Source: Burkholderiaceae bacterium (GTDB lineage: Bacteria > Pseudomonadota > Gammaproteobacteria > Burkholderiales > Burkholderiaceae). From it: a DNA stretch of 10,635 bases. Of the stretch, positions 1-5,585 are shown piece after piece. Location of the stretch: positions 1 to 10,635 of the forward strand of contig JAKONL010000594.1 in assembly GCA_022701965.1 (NCBI GenBank), given 5' to 3'. The notes beneath the pieces are model-generated. The model worked only from the letters and a program-made list of their open reading frames with translations, searched no databases and was not told the origin of the DNA. The number at the start of each line of letters is the position of its first letter. Positions within the stretch are counted from its first letter, which is position 1. Made by a program: the position numbers and the translations under genes.

Positions 1-165
1 GTGCGGAGCGACGAACAGGAAGAAGCATGGCGCTGGGTCGAACCGCTCATCGACAGCTGGAGTGCGGAGGGTCGTCCCCGGCCCTACGCAGCCGGCACCT
101 GGGGGCCGAGCGCATCGAGCGCGATGATCGCGCGCGATGGATTCTCCTGGGGTGAGGAGCAGTGA
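1..165 (+). CDS. zwf: Glucose-6-phosphate 1-dehydrogenase, C-terminal fragment (5' end outside window)
   Basis: Frame 1 is open from the first base to a TGA at 163-165 and gives 54 residues. They include the C-terminal signature of bacterial glucose-6-phosphate dehydrogenase: EEAWRWVEPLIDSW, then RPYAAGTWGPSASSAMIARDG, which ends in FSWGEEQ. In the family this tail follows the beta+alpha domain, and the PAGTWGP-like stretch is strongly conserved. The enzyme oxidises glucose-6-phosphate to 6-phosphogluconolactone with NAD(P)+, feeding the oxidative pentose phosphate or Entner-Doudoroff route in the cytoplasm. The GTG at position 1 is not a start; the gene simply runs in from the left. It ends about 115 bp before a terminator shared with the convergent porin gene. 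The identification rests on the short tail only, but the motif is distinctive. Confidence 0.87.
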   Translation: MRSDEQEEAWRWVEPLIDSWSAEGRPRPYAAGTWGPSASSAMIARDGFSWGEEQ

Positions 166-278
166 GGGGGACTCGACGCTGGCGCTTGAGGGTTCTCCAC
201 TCGACGGGTGTCGCGTCGTTCGGTATTTTCGCGAGCTCGACCTCGTGGGTCAGCCAAACGATGTGGGCACACCAATAG

Positions 279-312
279 AAAAAGCCGTCTGACCTGCGTC
301 AGACGGCTTTTT
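279..312. terminator. Bidirectional Rho-independent terminator between zwf and the porin gene
   Basis: A perfect 15-bp inverted repeat (279-293 with 298-312; AAAAAGCCGTCTGAC and its complement) encloses a 4-nt loop, CTGC. The arms end in A5 and T5, so the RNA of either strand is a GC-rich stem with a U tract. It lies 114 nt after the zwf stop and 37 nt after the porin stop, placed to end both convergent transcripts. I see nothing else in the 166-349 intergenic stretch. Confidence 0.93.
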
Positions 313-349
313 GGATTCTCAGCCTCAGCTGGCTCGCGCCAGCGTTGGA

Positions 350-1480
350 TCAGAAAGCGTGGCGAACGCCAACGTCGAAACCGTTGGACTGCAGACCAGC
401 CTGACCGTTGGTGATCACACGAGCGTAGTTCGTGTACAGAGCCGTACGCTTCGACAGGTTGTGGATGTAACCCACAGCCAGCTTGCGTGAACGCGGGTCA
501 GGGCCAGCCAGGTCGCTGCTGTACTTGATCTGCGAGTAGGCAAGGCGAACCAGGCCTGGGCCGACCGGTGCGGTAGCGCCGAGCAGGAAGCCGTAGGCGT
601 TGTTGTTGTTGTTCAGAGCAACCAGATCGTTGTCGATCTTGGTGCGAACAGCTTCGCCGAATGCCTTGACGACGCCGAAGTCATAGGAAGCGCCGAGGTT
701 CAGTTCCTTGACGGAAGTCGTGTCCAGAGCGGTCACAGCGGTCGAACCGAGATCGGTCTGGCCGTAGGCGACAGCGACGTCCAGAGGACCGTTGGCGTAG
801 CCGAAGCGGCCGCTGACGTTACGACCGGAATTGTTGCGCTGGAAACCGTCAACCTTGGCAACTTCAGCAAAAGCGTACTGGATCTGGCCGTAGAAACCGC
901 CGAGGTTCGAAGGCAGGAAGTAGCTGATGGCGTTGTTGGTACGAACGTAGATGTTGTTCGGCAGTGCGCTGCCTGCAGCTGCGGCGCCCAGGGTGTAGCC
1001 ACCGCGGGTTGCGTCGACGATGCTGCCGCCGATGCCGGTCGTGGCGAACGGGTCGAAGTTCGTATCGTTCAGGTACGTGGGGTTGAAGTCACGGCCCAGA
1101 CGGATTTCGCCGAAACCGCCGGACAGGCTGACGGTCGAACGACGGTTGAAGTTGAAGCCGGAATCGACAGCCTGCTCGGTTGCCGAAGCGAGACCGGATT
1201 GACGGCCACCGTTGCCCAGGCCGGTGTCGACAGCCAGACCGGCTTCGAGCCAGAAGCTAGCAGCCAGACCGCCGCCGAGGTCTTCAGTGCCGCGGAAACC
1301 CAAACGGCTGGTGGTGATGCCACCCGAAGCCAGAGTCCAGTTCTTCGACTCGACGCCGTTGACCTTGGTTTCCTGATAACGGACACCGGTGTCGAGCACA
1401 CCGAACAGCGTGACCGACGACTGAGCCGAAGCGATGCCGGCGACAGCCAGGGCAGCCATGGCAACTAGGGATTTTTTCAT
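350..1480 (-). CDS. Outer-membrane trimeric porin, Burkholderiales/Neisseriales type (Gram-negative porin family)
   Basis: A 376-residue general diffusion porin. Residues 1-19 ([19 protein letters not shown]) are a classical Sec signal peptide with cleavage after ASA. The mature protein opens with [17 protein letters not shown], the typical first beta strand of porins such as Omp32 and OmpC-like proteins of Burkholderiales. The segment [14 protein letters not shown] followed by FDPF corresponds to the constriction-loop (L3) region of the family. The protein ends in FDVGVRHAF, with the C-terminal phenylalanine required for recognition by the BAM complex. An in-frame TTG five codons upstream lies on the ribosome binding site, so ATG at 1480 is the better start. 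The gene stands alone, with a terminator downstream and a 262-bp intergenic region upstream. The ion or solute preference cannot be read from the sequence. Confidence 0.95.
   Translation of the reverse strand: MKKSLVAMAALAVAGIASAQSSVTLFGVLDTGVRYQETKVNGVESKNWTLASGGITTSRLGFRGTEDLGGGLAASFWLEAGLAVDTGLGNGGRQSGLASATEQAVDSGFNFNRRSTVSLSGGFGEIRLGRDFNPTYLNDTNFDPFATTGIGGSIVDATRGGYTLGAAAAGSALPNNIYVRTNNAISYFLPSNLGGFYGQIQYAFAEVAKVDGFQRNNSGRNVSGRFGYANGPLDVAVAYGQTDLGSTAVTALDTTSVKELNLGASYDFGVVKAFGEAVRTKIDNDLVALNNNNNAYGFLLGATAPVGPGLVRLAYSQIKYSSDLAGPDPRSRKLAVGYIHNLSKRTALYTNYARVITNGQAGLQSNGFDVGVRHAF
599..613 (-). repeat. Trinucleotide repeat (GTT)5 inside the porin gene
   Basis: Five consecutive identical AAC codons (GTT x5 on the plus strand) encode Asn5 in the context [11 protein letters not shown] of the porin. 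Polar runs between strands normally fall in extracellular loops or periplasmic turns. The repeat is short and in-frame, so any length change would alter loop length without breaking the gene. Confidence 0.8.
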
Positions 1481-1489
1481 TGCGAGTTT

Positions 1490-1493
1490 CTCC
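1490..1493 (-). promoter_or_regulatory. Ribosome binding site that fixes the porin start
   Basis: On the minus strand GGAG is followed by 9 nt and then the ATG of MKKSLVAM at 1480. The alternative TTG start further upstream overlaps this Shine-Dalgarno sequence, which argues against it. Confidence 0.75.
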
Positions 1494-1592
1494 AAGGTTA
1501 AACATAGGGCTCCGGTGCAGAGGGTTCACTGTGCTGCGCACTTTGTGCTCCCACCGGACCCCGGGCCAACCTCCTTTTGGGAAGTTGTTGCT

Positions 1593-1621
1593 ATTGCACC
1601 AGAGCCGCCCGGGCAGAGCAA
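1593..1621 (-). promoter_or_regulatory. Possible porin promoter (weak)
   Basis: On the minus strand TTGCTC (1621-1616), a 17-nt spacer and TGCAAT (1598-1593) form a weak sigma70-like pair, about 113 bp before the porin ATG. It would give a leader of roughly 105 nt. The match is only 3/6 at the -35 and 4/6 at the -10 element, so this is a guess. The rest of the 1481-1742 intergenic region contains no convincing promoter for coq7. Confidence 0.25.
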
Positions 1622-1660
1622 AAGAATTCACCCGAAATCTCGAATGGGCGATGGGTTTCG

Positions 1661-1676
1661 TTGCACGTATGCAACA
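1661..1676. promoter_or_regulatory. Inverted repeat GTTGCA-N4-TGCAAC upstream of coq7
   Basis: A perfect 6-bp inverted repeat with a 4-bp spacer lies 67 bp before the coq7 start in the divergent porin/coq7 intergenic region. It has no following T tract, so it is not a terminator; it has the form of a dimeric regulator's operator. The regulator is unknown. A related GTTGCAAC core occurs near 2911-2927. Confidence 0.35.
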
Positions 1677-1742
1677 GCCTCTCGCCAAGGCCGTTCGGAC
1701 CCCTCTCCAATGACGAATGCGCCGCTCGGCCAGAATGTGTCC

Positions 1743-2372
1743 ATGTCCCACCCGCTCGACCCACTGCTCGTCGCCGCCGATTCGGCATTGCGCACCCTAT
1801 TCGCGAAACCGCACGGAAGTCGCCCGACTCCGCCTTCCACGTCGCCGCCAGGTGTCCTGAGCGAGAGCGAGCGACGTGAGGCCGGTGCTCTGATGCGCGT
1901 CAACCATGTCGGCGAGGTCTGCGCGCAGGCGCTCTACGTCGCGCAGGCTGCATCGACGCCCGACGCATCCTTGCGTGCGCACTTCCTGGAAGCTGCGCGG
2001 GAGGAGACCGACCACCTCGCCTGGACGCAGCAGCGGCTGGATGCGCTGGGTGCGAGGCCCTCGCTACTGAATCCGCTGTGGTTCGCCGGCGCCTTCGGCC
2101 TCGGCCTGATCGCCGGGCGCCTTGGCGATCCGCTGAGCCTGGGCTTCGTGGCGGAGACGGAACGACAGGTCGAGGCGCATCTGGACAGTCATCTCGGACG
2201 ACTTCCGGCAGGCGATACCGAATCGCGTGCCGTGGTCGAGCAGATGAAGCGGGACGAGGCGCGGCATGCGGCCGAGGCGGTGGGCGCTGGCGCCAGAGAA
2301 CTGCCGCTGCCGGCCAAGGCGCTGATGAGGATGGCGTCGCGCGTCATGACCACCGTCGCGCACCGGGTCTAG
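1743..2372 (+). CDS. coq7: 2-polyprenyl-3-methyl-6-methoxy-1,4-benzoquinone monooxygenase (Coq7, ubiquinone C6 hydroxylase)
   Basis: A 209-residue di-iron hydroxylase of the Coq7/UbiF-replacing type, which adds the last ring hydroxyl in ubiquinone synthesis at the inner membrane. The ferritin-like four-helix ligand set is complete: E58 in [16 protein letters not shown]88 and H91 in [10 protein letters not shown]140 in ETERQVEAH, and E172/H175 in [11 protein letters not shown] hydrophobic segment at about 112-128 ([17 protein letters not shown]) matches the membrane-binding region of the family. The frame stays open upstream, but family members begin with a sequence like [20 protein letters not shown], so ATG 1743 is chosen. 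ATG 1710, eleven codons earlier, is the main alternative. Neither start has a clear Shine-Dalgarno sequence. The gene appears monocistronic and converges on the OsmC gene. Confidence 0.95.
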   Translation: MSHPLDPLLVAADSALRTLFAKPHGSRPTPPSTSPPGVLSESERREAGALMRVNHVGEVCAQALYVAQAASTPDASLRAHFLEAAREETDHLAWTQQRLDALGARPSLLNPLWFAGAFGLGLIAGRLGDPLSLGFVAETERQVEAHLDSHLGRLPAGDTESRAVVEQMKRDEARHAAEAVGAGARELPLPAKALMRMASRVMTTVAHRV

Positions 2373-2382
2373 GCAACGGTCC

Positions 2383-2832
2383 TCAAGCCTCGAGAAGGTC
2401 GAAGCTTGTGGTGATTTCCGCGGTCTTGCCGAGCATGATGCTGGCAGAACAATAGGTCTCGTGGCTGAGCGCGATGGCGCGTTCGACCGCAGCGGCGGGA
2501 ATGCCCTTGCCCGCGACCGTGAAGTGCATGTGGATCTTCGTGAACACCTTCGGATCGGTCTCGGCTCTCTCGCTGGTGAGCTTCACGGTGCAGCGCTCGA
2601 CCTTGTGGCGGCCGCGCTTGAGGATCAGCACCACGTCGTAGGCCGTGCAGCCCCCCGTGCCTGCGAGCACGGTCTCCATCGGCCTCGGTGCGAGGTTCTG
2701 TCCACCGTTGGCAGGCTTGGCGGCATCGGGCGCGCCATCCATCGCCAGGACGTGGCCGCTGCCCGTCTCCGCGACGAAACCCATGGACGAGCGGGTTCCC
2801 GTTTCGCCCGTCCAGCTGACTGTGCATTCCAT
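2383..2832 (-). CDS. OsmC/Ohr superfamily protein, YhfA-like
   Basis: A 149-residue protein of the OsmC/Ohr superfamily. The family's thiol peroxidase residues are recognisable: Cys62 in LAGTGGCTAYDV, Cys128 in SHETYCSAS, and the conserved Arg50/Glu53 in APRPMETVL. The short N-terminal beta strand (MECTVSWTGETG) and the form of the second Cys motif point to the YhfA-like branch rather than true OsmC or Ohr. Family members reduce organic hydroperoxides with a dithiol pair, but the substrate of the YhfA branch is poorly defined, so I do not assign one. A GGAG sequence lies about 10 nt before the ATG at 2832. The gene is convergent with coq7 (10 bp apart) and divergent from the small RNA/ilvA unit. 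It is probably cytoplasmic; I see no signal peptide. Confidence 0.9.
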   Translation of the reverse strand: MECTVSWTGETGTRSSMGFVAETGSGHVLAMDGAPDAAKPANGGQNLAPRPMETVLAGTGGCTAYDVVLILKRGRHKVERCTVKLTSERAETDPKVFTKIHMHFTVAGKGIPAAAVERAIALSHETYCSASIMLGKTAEITTSFDLLEA

Positions 2833-2910
2833 CTACTTCTTGCTCCGAGGATCGGCGCGCGTGGAAAATCTCCGAAAGCACGCCGTTTTGTGTGGGAAAA
2901 ACGTCAACGC

Positions 2911-2927
2911 TTGTTGCAACGCAACAA
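2911..2927. promoter_or_regulatory. Inverted repeat TTGTTG-N5-CAACAA overlapping the -35 box
   Basis: A perfect 6-bp inverted repeat (2911-2916 and 2922-2927) covers the -35 hexamer of the promoter that drives the small RNA. A GTTGCAAC palindrome is nested within it at 2913-2920. The position suggests an operator that would block RNA polymerase when bound. The binding protein is unknown. Confidence 0.4.
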
Positions 2928-2941
2928 AGTGCCGATATACT
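2914..2941 (+). promoter_or_regulatory. Sigma70-like promoter of the small RNA upstream of ilvA
   Basis: TTGCAA (2914-2919), a 16-bp spacer and TATACT (2936-2941) form a good sigma70-type pair; TTGTTG at 2911 is a less well spaced alternative -35. The expected transcription start is about A2949. The local sequence is clearly AT-richer than the flanking genes. Confidence 0.7.
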
Positions 2942-2962
2942 TTATTTCATCGCACATCACGG

Positions 2963-3007
2963 ATGTGCACCGGTTGTCTCCTCCACCCTCTCAATTGGTG
3001 GATTTAG
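2963..3007 (+). other. Possible 14-codon leader ORF inside the small RNA (doubtful)
   Basis: ATG at 2963 opens a 14-codon frame, MCTGCLLHPLNWWI, whose TAG stop (3005-3007) touches the 5' arm of the terminator hairpin. Tandem Trp codons and three Leu codons are suggestive of a leader peptide. However, there is no Shine-Dalgarno sequence, the ATG is buried in hairpin 1, and no alternative antiterminator fold is visible. It is listed only because its stop coincides with the terminator. Confidence 0.15.
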
Positions 3008-3036
3008 CCCCGAGTCGCAAGACTCGGGGCTTTTTT
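3006..3036 (+). terminator. Rho-independent terminator immediately upstream of ilvA
   Basis: AGCCCCGAGTC (3006-3016) pairs perfectly with GACTCGGGGCT (3021-3031) around a GCAA tetraloop, and T6 (3031-3036) follows. An 11-bp stem with a stable GNRA loop and a run of T is a textbook intrinsic terminator. It ends 12 nt before the ilvA ATG. Confidence 0.93.
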
Positions 3037-3048
3037 ATTGGTTGTGCC

Positions 3049-4608
3049 ATGACATCTGCGTCGATCCCTGTGCCGCTCACGCCCGCCGACTACCTGAAGA
3101 AGATCCTCACCGCGCGCGTCTACGACGTCGCGGTCGAATCGGCGCTGGAAAAGGCCAAGGCGCTCAGCGAACGCATCGGCAACACGGTCCTGCTCAAGCG
3201 CGAGGACCAGCAGCCGGTGTTCAGCTTCAAGCTGCGCGGCGCGTACAACAAGATGGCCCACCTCACGCCCGGCCAGCTCGCCGCCGGCGTGATCTGCGCT
3301 TCCGCCGGCAACCATGCGCAGGGAGTGGCGCTCGGCGCACGCAAGCTGGGCACGCGGGCGGTGATCGTGATGCCAGTGACCACGCCGCAGCTCAAGATCG
3401 ATGCCGTGCGGGCGCTCGGCGGCGACGTGCACCTGCACGGCGACAGCTACTCGGACGCCTACGGCCATGCGCTCGAGCTGCAGGAGAAGGACGGCCTGAC
3501 CTTCGTCCACCCGTTCGACGACCCCGACGTCATCGCAGGCCAGGGCACGATCGCCATGGAGATCCTGCGCCAGCACCAGGGGCCGCTCGACGCCGTCTTC
3601 GTCGCCATCGGCGGTGGCGGCCTGATCTCGGGCGTGGCGAACTACATCAAGGCCGTGCGGCCGGAGATCAGGATCGTCGGCGTCCAGATGAACGACTCCG
3701 ACGCCATGATGCAGTCGGTGGCCGCGCATCGGCGCGTGACGCTGGCCGATGTCGGCCTGTTCTCCGACGGCACGGCCGTCAAGCTGGTCGGCGAGGAGAC
3801 CTACCGGATCGCGAGCAGTCTGGTCGACGATTTCGTGACGGTCGACACCGATGCCGTCTGCGCGGCCATCAAGGACGTCTTCATCGACACGCGCAGCATC
3901 GTCGAGCCGGCCGGCGCCCTCGCGGTCGCCGCCGTCAAGCAGTACGCGGCGACGCACGGCAAGCGAGGCGAAACCTATGCGGCCATCCTGTGCGGCGCCA
4001 ACATGAACTTCGACCGCTTGCGCTTCGTCGCCGAACGCGCCGAGGTCGGCGAGGAACGCGAGGCGCTGTTCGCGGTGACGATTCCGGAGGTGCGCGGGAG
4101 TTTCCGCCGTTTCTGCGAGGTGGTCAGCACGCTGCCGGGTGCGTCGCGCAGCGTGACCGAGTTCAACTACCGGATCAGCGATTCGCGCGAAGCACATGTA
4201 TTCGTGGGCCTGACCACCACCCGGCGCGGGGAGTCCGCCACGATCGCGGACACGTTCGTGCGCCAGGGCTTCGGCGCGATCGACCTGACGCACGACGAGC
4301 TCGCCAAGGAACACATCCGCCACATGGTCGGCGGCCGCACCGGCCTCGCGCAGGACGAGCGCCTGCTGCGGTTCGTGTTTCCGGAGCGCCCGGGCGCTCT
4401 GCTGAAGTTCCTGAGCCTGATGCGCCCGAACTGGAACATCAGCCTGTTCCACTACCGCAACCAGGGCGCCGACTACGGCCGCATCCTGGTCGGACTGCAG
4501 GTACCGACCGCCGATCACACGGCCTTCGACGAGTTCCTGCTCACGCTGGGCTATCCGTTCGTCGAGGAAACGGACAACCCCGCCTACAGGCTGTTCCTGC
4601 AGAAGTAG
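3049..4608 (+). CDS. ilvA: Threonine ammonia-lyase (threonine deaminase), biosynthetic, with two C-terminal regulatory ACT-like domains
   Basis: A 519-residue cytoplasmic PLP enzyme that converts threonine to 2-oxobutanoate and ammonia, the first committed step to isoleucine. K61 in FSFKLRGAYNKM is the PLP lysine, SAGNHAQGVA is the substrate loop, and G188-G191 in IGGGGLISG form the phosphate-binding loop. The C-terminal half has two related regulatory subdomains, from about 340 (LFAVTIPEVRGSFRRFCEV) and about 441 (LRFVFPERPGALLKFLSLM). This is the long, isoleucine-inhibited biosynthetic form (E. coli IlvA is about 514 residues), not the short catabolic TdcB. The start ATG 3049 matches the family N terminus (LTPADYLKKILTARVYDVA). 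No Shine-Dalgarno sequence precedes it and a terminator ends 12 nt upstream, so it may be expressed by terminator readthrough or as a near-leaderless mRNA. Confidence 0.96.
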   Translation: MTSASIPVPLTPADYLKKILTARVYDVAVESALEKAKALSERIGNTVLLKREDQQPVFSFKLRGAYNKMAHLTPGQLAAGVICASAGNHAQGVALGARKLGTRAVIVMPVTTPQLKIDAVRALGGDVHLHGDSYSDAYGHALELQEKDGLTFVHPFDDPDVIAGQGTIAMEILRQHQGPLDAVFVAIGGGGLISGVANYIKAVRPEIRIVGVQMNDSDAMMQSVAAHRRVTLADVGLFSDGTAVKLVGEETYRIASSLVDDFVTVDTDAVCAAIKDVFIDTRSIVEPAGALAVAAVKQYAATHGKRGETYAAILCGANMNFDRLRFVAERAEVGEEREALFAVTIPEVRGSFRRFCEVVSTLPGASRSVTEFNYRISDSREAHVFVGLTTTRRGESATIADTFVRQGFGAIDLTHDELAKEHIRHMVGGRTGLAQDERLLRFVFPERPGALLKFLSLMRPNWNISLFHYRNQGADYGRILVGLQVPTADHTAFDEFLLTLGYPFVEETDNPAYRLFLQK

Positions 4609-4626
4609 CGCGGCGAGCGCGGCGCC

Positions 4627-5121
4627 TTACTGCGGCGCCATCGGCAGCAGGGGCTGGGGTACCGGCAGCGCCATCGGTCGCACCGGCAGCTGGAGAACGA
4701 AAGCGGGCGGCATGCCGACGCCGGCGCCGAGCGAGGCCGAGCGCGTCGACACCGACTGCAGGACGTAGCCCTCTCCCACCATGCTGCCGACCCGGAACGG
4801 CCGTGCCGGCTTGCCGTCGACGGCGATCAGCGCCGCACCGCGCTGCATCGCGTCGGCGATCACGCCCGTGAGAGCGAAGCGGCTCGCCGCCTCGGGCGTC
4901 AGCGTGACCTGCGGCTCGGCGGACACGGCGCCGAGCAGTCTCGCGACCGTCTCGGGGTCGGTGGCTGCGGCAGGCGCCGCCGCCACTGCGGGCGGTGGCG
5001 GCGCGTCGGTAGGTGCGGCCAGGCGCAGCACCCAGAACGCGATGCCGGCCACGGCCAACGCCCAGATCAGGAAGGTGGTCAGCGCCGCAGGCCAGCGCGG
5101 CGACGGGGATGTGAGCGTCAT
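4627..5121 (-). CDS. gspC: Type II secretion system protein GspC (short form, no PDZ domain)
   Basis: A 164-residue bitopic inner-membrane protein. The N terminus has a short cytoplasmic stretch and one membrane segment at about 13-33 ([21 protein letters not shown]). A Pro/Ala-rich linker follows (about 38-52), then a periplasmic homology region at about 60-150 with LLGAVSAEPQVTLTPEAASRFALTGVIADAMQRGAALIAVDGKPARPFRVGSMVGEGYVLQSV, which matches the HR domain of GspC. In the family this domain contacts the N0 domain of the secretin GspD and links it to the GspL/GspM platform. GspC proteins of many Proteobacteria continue with a PDZ or coiled-coil domain; this one ends after a Pro-rich tail. 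It converges on ilvA (18 bp apart) and diverges from gspG with 14 bp between start codons. Confidence 0.88.
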   Translation of the reverse strand: MTLTSPSPRWPAALTTFLIWALAVAGIAFWVLRLAAPTDAPPPPAVAAAPAAATDPETVARLLGAVSAEPQVTLTPEAASRFALTGVIADAMQRGAALIAVDGKPARPFRVGSMVGEGYVLQSVSTRSASLGAGVGMPPAFVLQLPVRPMALPVPQPLLPMAPQ

Positions 5122-5135
5122 GGGGCCGGATTATC

Positions 5136-5585
5136 ATGCAGCGCATGCCTTCCTCCTCCCGACCTCTCGCGCGTGCCTTGCAACGCGGCTTCACGCTGAT
5201 CGAACTGATGGTGGTGCTGGTCATCATCGGCGTCCTCGCCGCGCTGATCGTGCCCAACGTCATCGGACGCGCCGACGATGCGCGTGCCACGGCCGCCAAG
5301 ACCGACGTCAACAACATCATGCAGGCGCTCAAGCTCTACCGGCTCGACAACCAGCGCTATCCCACGGCCGAACAGGGACTGCAGGCGCTCATCACGCGGC
5401 CGACCTCGGGTCCGGCGGCACCCAATTGGAAAACCTATGTCGAGAAGTTGCCGAACGACCCGTGGGGCCGTCCCTACCAGTACCTGAATCCGGGCATCAA
5501 GGGCGAGATCGACGTCCTGTCGCTGGGCGCGGACGGCCAGCCGGGCGGCGAAGGCAACAATGCCGACATCGGCAGCTGGCAGTAG
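5136..5585 (+). CDS. gspG: Type II secretion system major pseudopilin GspG
   Basis: A 149-residue major pseudopilin. The type III (prepilin) signal is ALQRG|FTLIELMVVLVIIGVLAALIVPNVIGR: prepilin peptidase GspO/PilD is expected to cleave after Gly18 and methylate Phe+1, and Glu+5 is present. The globular part carries YPTAEQGLQALITRP, LPNDPWGRPYQYLNPG and the C-terminal GADGQPGGEGNNADIGSW loop, which in the family binds calcium and stabilises the pseudopilus. ATG 5136 has a GGGG stretch about 10 nt upstream and is taken as start; ATG 5145, three codons later, is equally possible and would give a 15-residue leader. First gene of the gspG-N series, whose pseudopilins build the periplasmic piston that pushes folded exoproteins through the secretin. 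Confidence 0.96.
   Translation: MQRMPSSSRPLARALQRGFTLIELMVVLVIIGVLAALIVPNVIGRADDARATAAKTDVNNIMQALKLYRLDNQRYPTAEQGLQALITRPTSGPAAPNWKTYVEKLPNDPWGRPYQYLNPGIKGEIDVLSLGADGQPGGEGNNADIGSWQ

Larger units (their letters stand above)
2949..3036 (+). ncRNA. Candidate small RNA with a C/U-rich anti-Shine-Dalgarno loop (three-hairpin, about 88 nt)
   Basis: The segment between the promoter and the terminator folds into three adjacent hairpins. Hairpin 1 pairs GCACATC (2952-2958) with GATGTGC (2962-2968) around a 3-nt loop. Hairpin 2 pairs CACCGGUUG (2968-2976) with CAAUUGGUG (2992-3000), nine pairs including two G-U; its 15-nt loop (2977-2991) is UCUCCUCCACCCUCU. Hairpins 1 and 2 share base 2968, so one closing pair must give way. 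Hairpin 3 is the terminator (3006-3031) with its U tract. The loop holds CCUCC, the same core as the 3' end of 16S rRNA, so it could pair with Shine-Dalgarno sequences of target mRNAs. A C/U-rich loop next to a terminator hairpin is the architecture known from the CcsR/'cuckoo' RNAs of Alphaproteobacteria and from anti-SD small RNAs reported in Betaproteobacteria. Membership in either family, and Hfq dependence, are inferences. The transcript could also be the leader of ilvA. Confidence 0.68.

Noticed and set aside
1434..1742. N-terminal extension of coq7 of about 100 codons
   Set aside because: The frame is open by chance across the porin start and the intergenic region; Coq7 homologues begin at the [20 protein letters not shown] sequence, and the extension shows no family features.
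2000..2008. GGAGGAGAC in coq7, a 9-nt perfect complement of the small-RNA hairpin-2 loop region (2976-2984)
   Set aside because: It lies deep in the coding region on codons for the conserved iron-ligand motif (Glu87-Glu88-Thr89), so protein constraint explains it; targets of anti-SD RNAs are expected at ribosome binding sites.
2384..2408. Imperfect inverted repeat CAAGC-C-TCGA / TCGA-A-GCTTG at the coq7/OsmC convergent end
   Set aside because: It has one internal mismatch and no T tract in either direction, and lies almost wholly within the OsmC coding end. It might aid termination but cannot be called a terminator.
2840..2910. Promoter for the OsmC gene with -35 TTGACG on the minus strand
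   Set aside because: A TTGACG hexamer is present, but no acceptable -10 element lies 15-19 bp from it.
2949..3036. Classical peptide-controlled attenuator for ilvA
   Set aside because: No upstream sequence can pair with the 5' arm of the terminator to form an antiterminator, and the possible leader frame is not rich in Ile or Val; the independent small-RNA reading explains more of the structure.
4621..4639. GGCGCC-N7-GGCGCC hairpin at the ilvA/gspC convergent end
   Set aside because: The 6-bp stem is GC-only in GC-rich DNA and overlaps the gspC stop, without a U tract; such repeats are frequent by chance here.
2892..4871. A 659-codon plus-strand frame and a 504-codon minus-strand frame (3004-4518) across ilvA
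   Set aside because: Both are Arg/Ala/Gly- or Asp/Val/His-rich shadow frames typical of high-GC DNA; the ilvA frame between them shows full family conservation with catalytic motifs.
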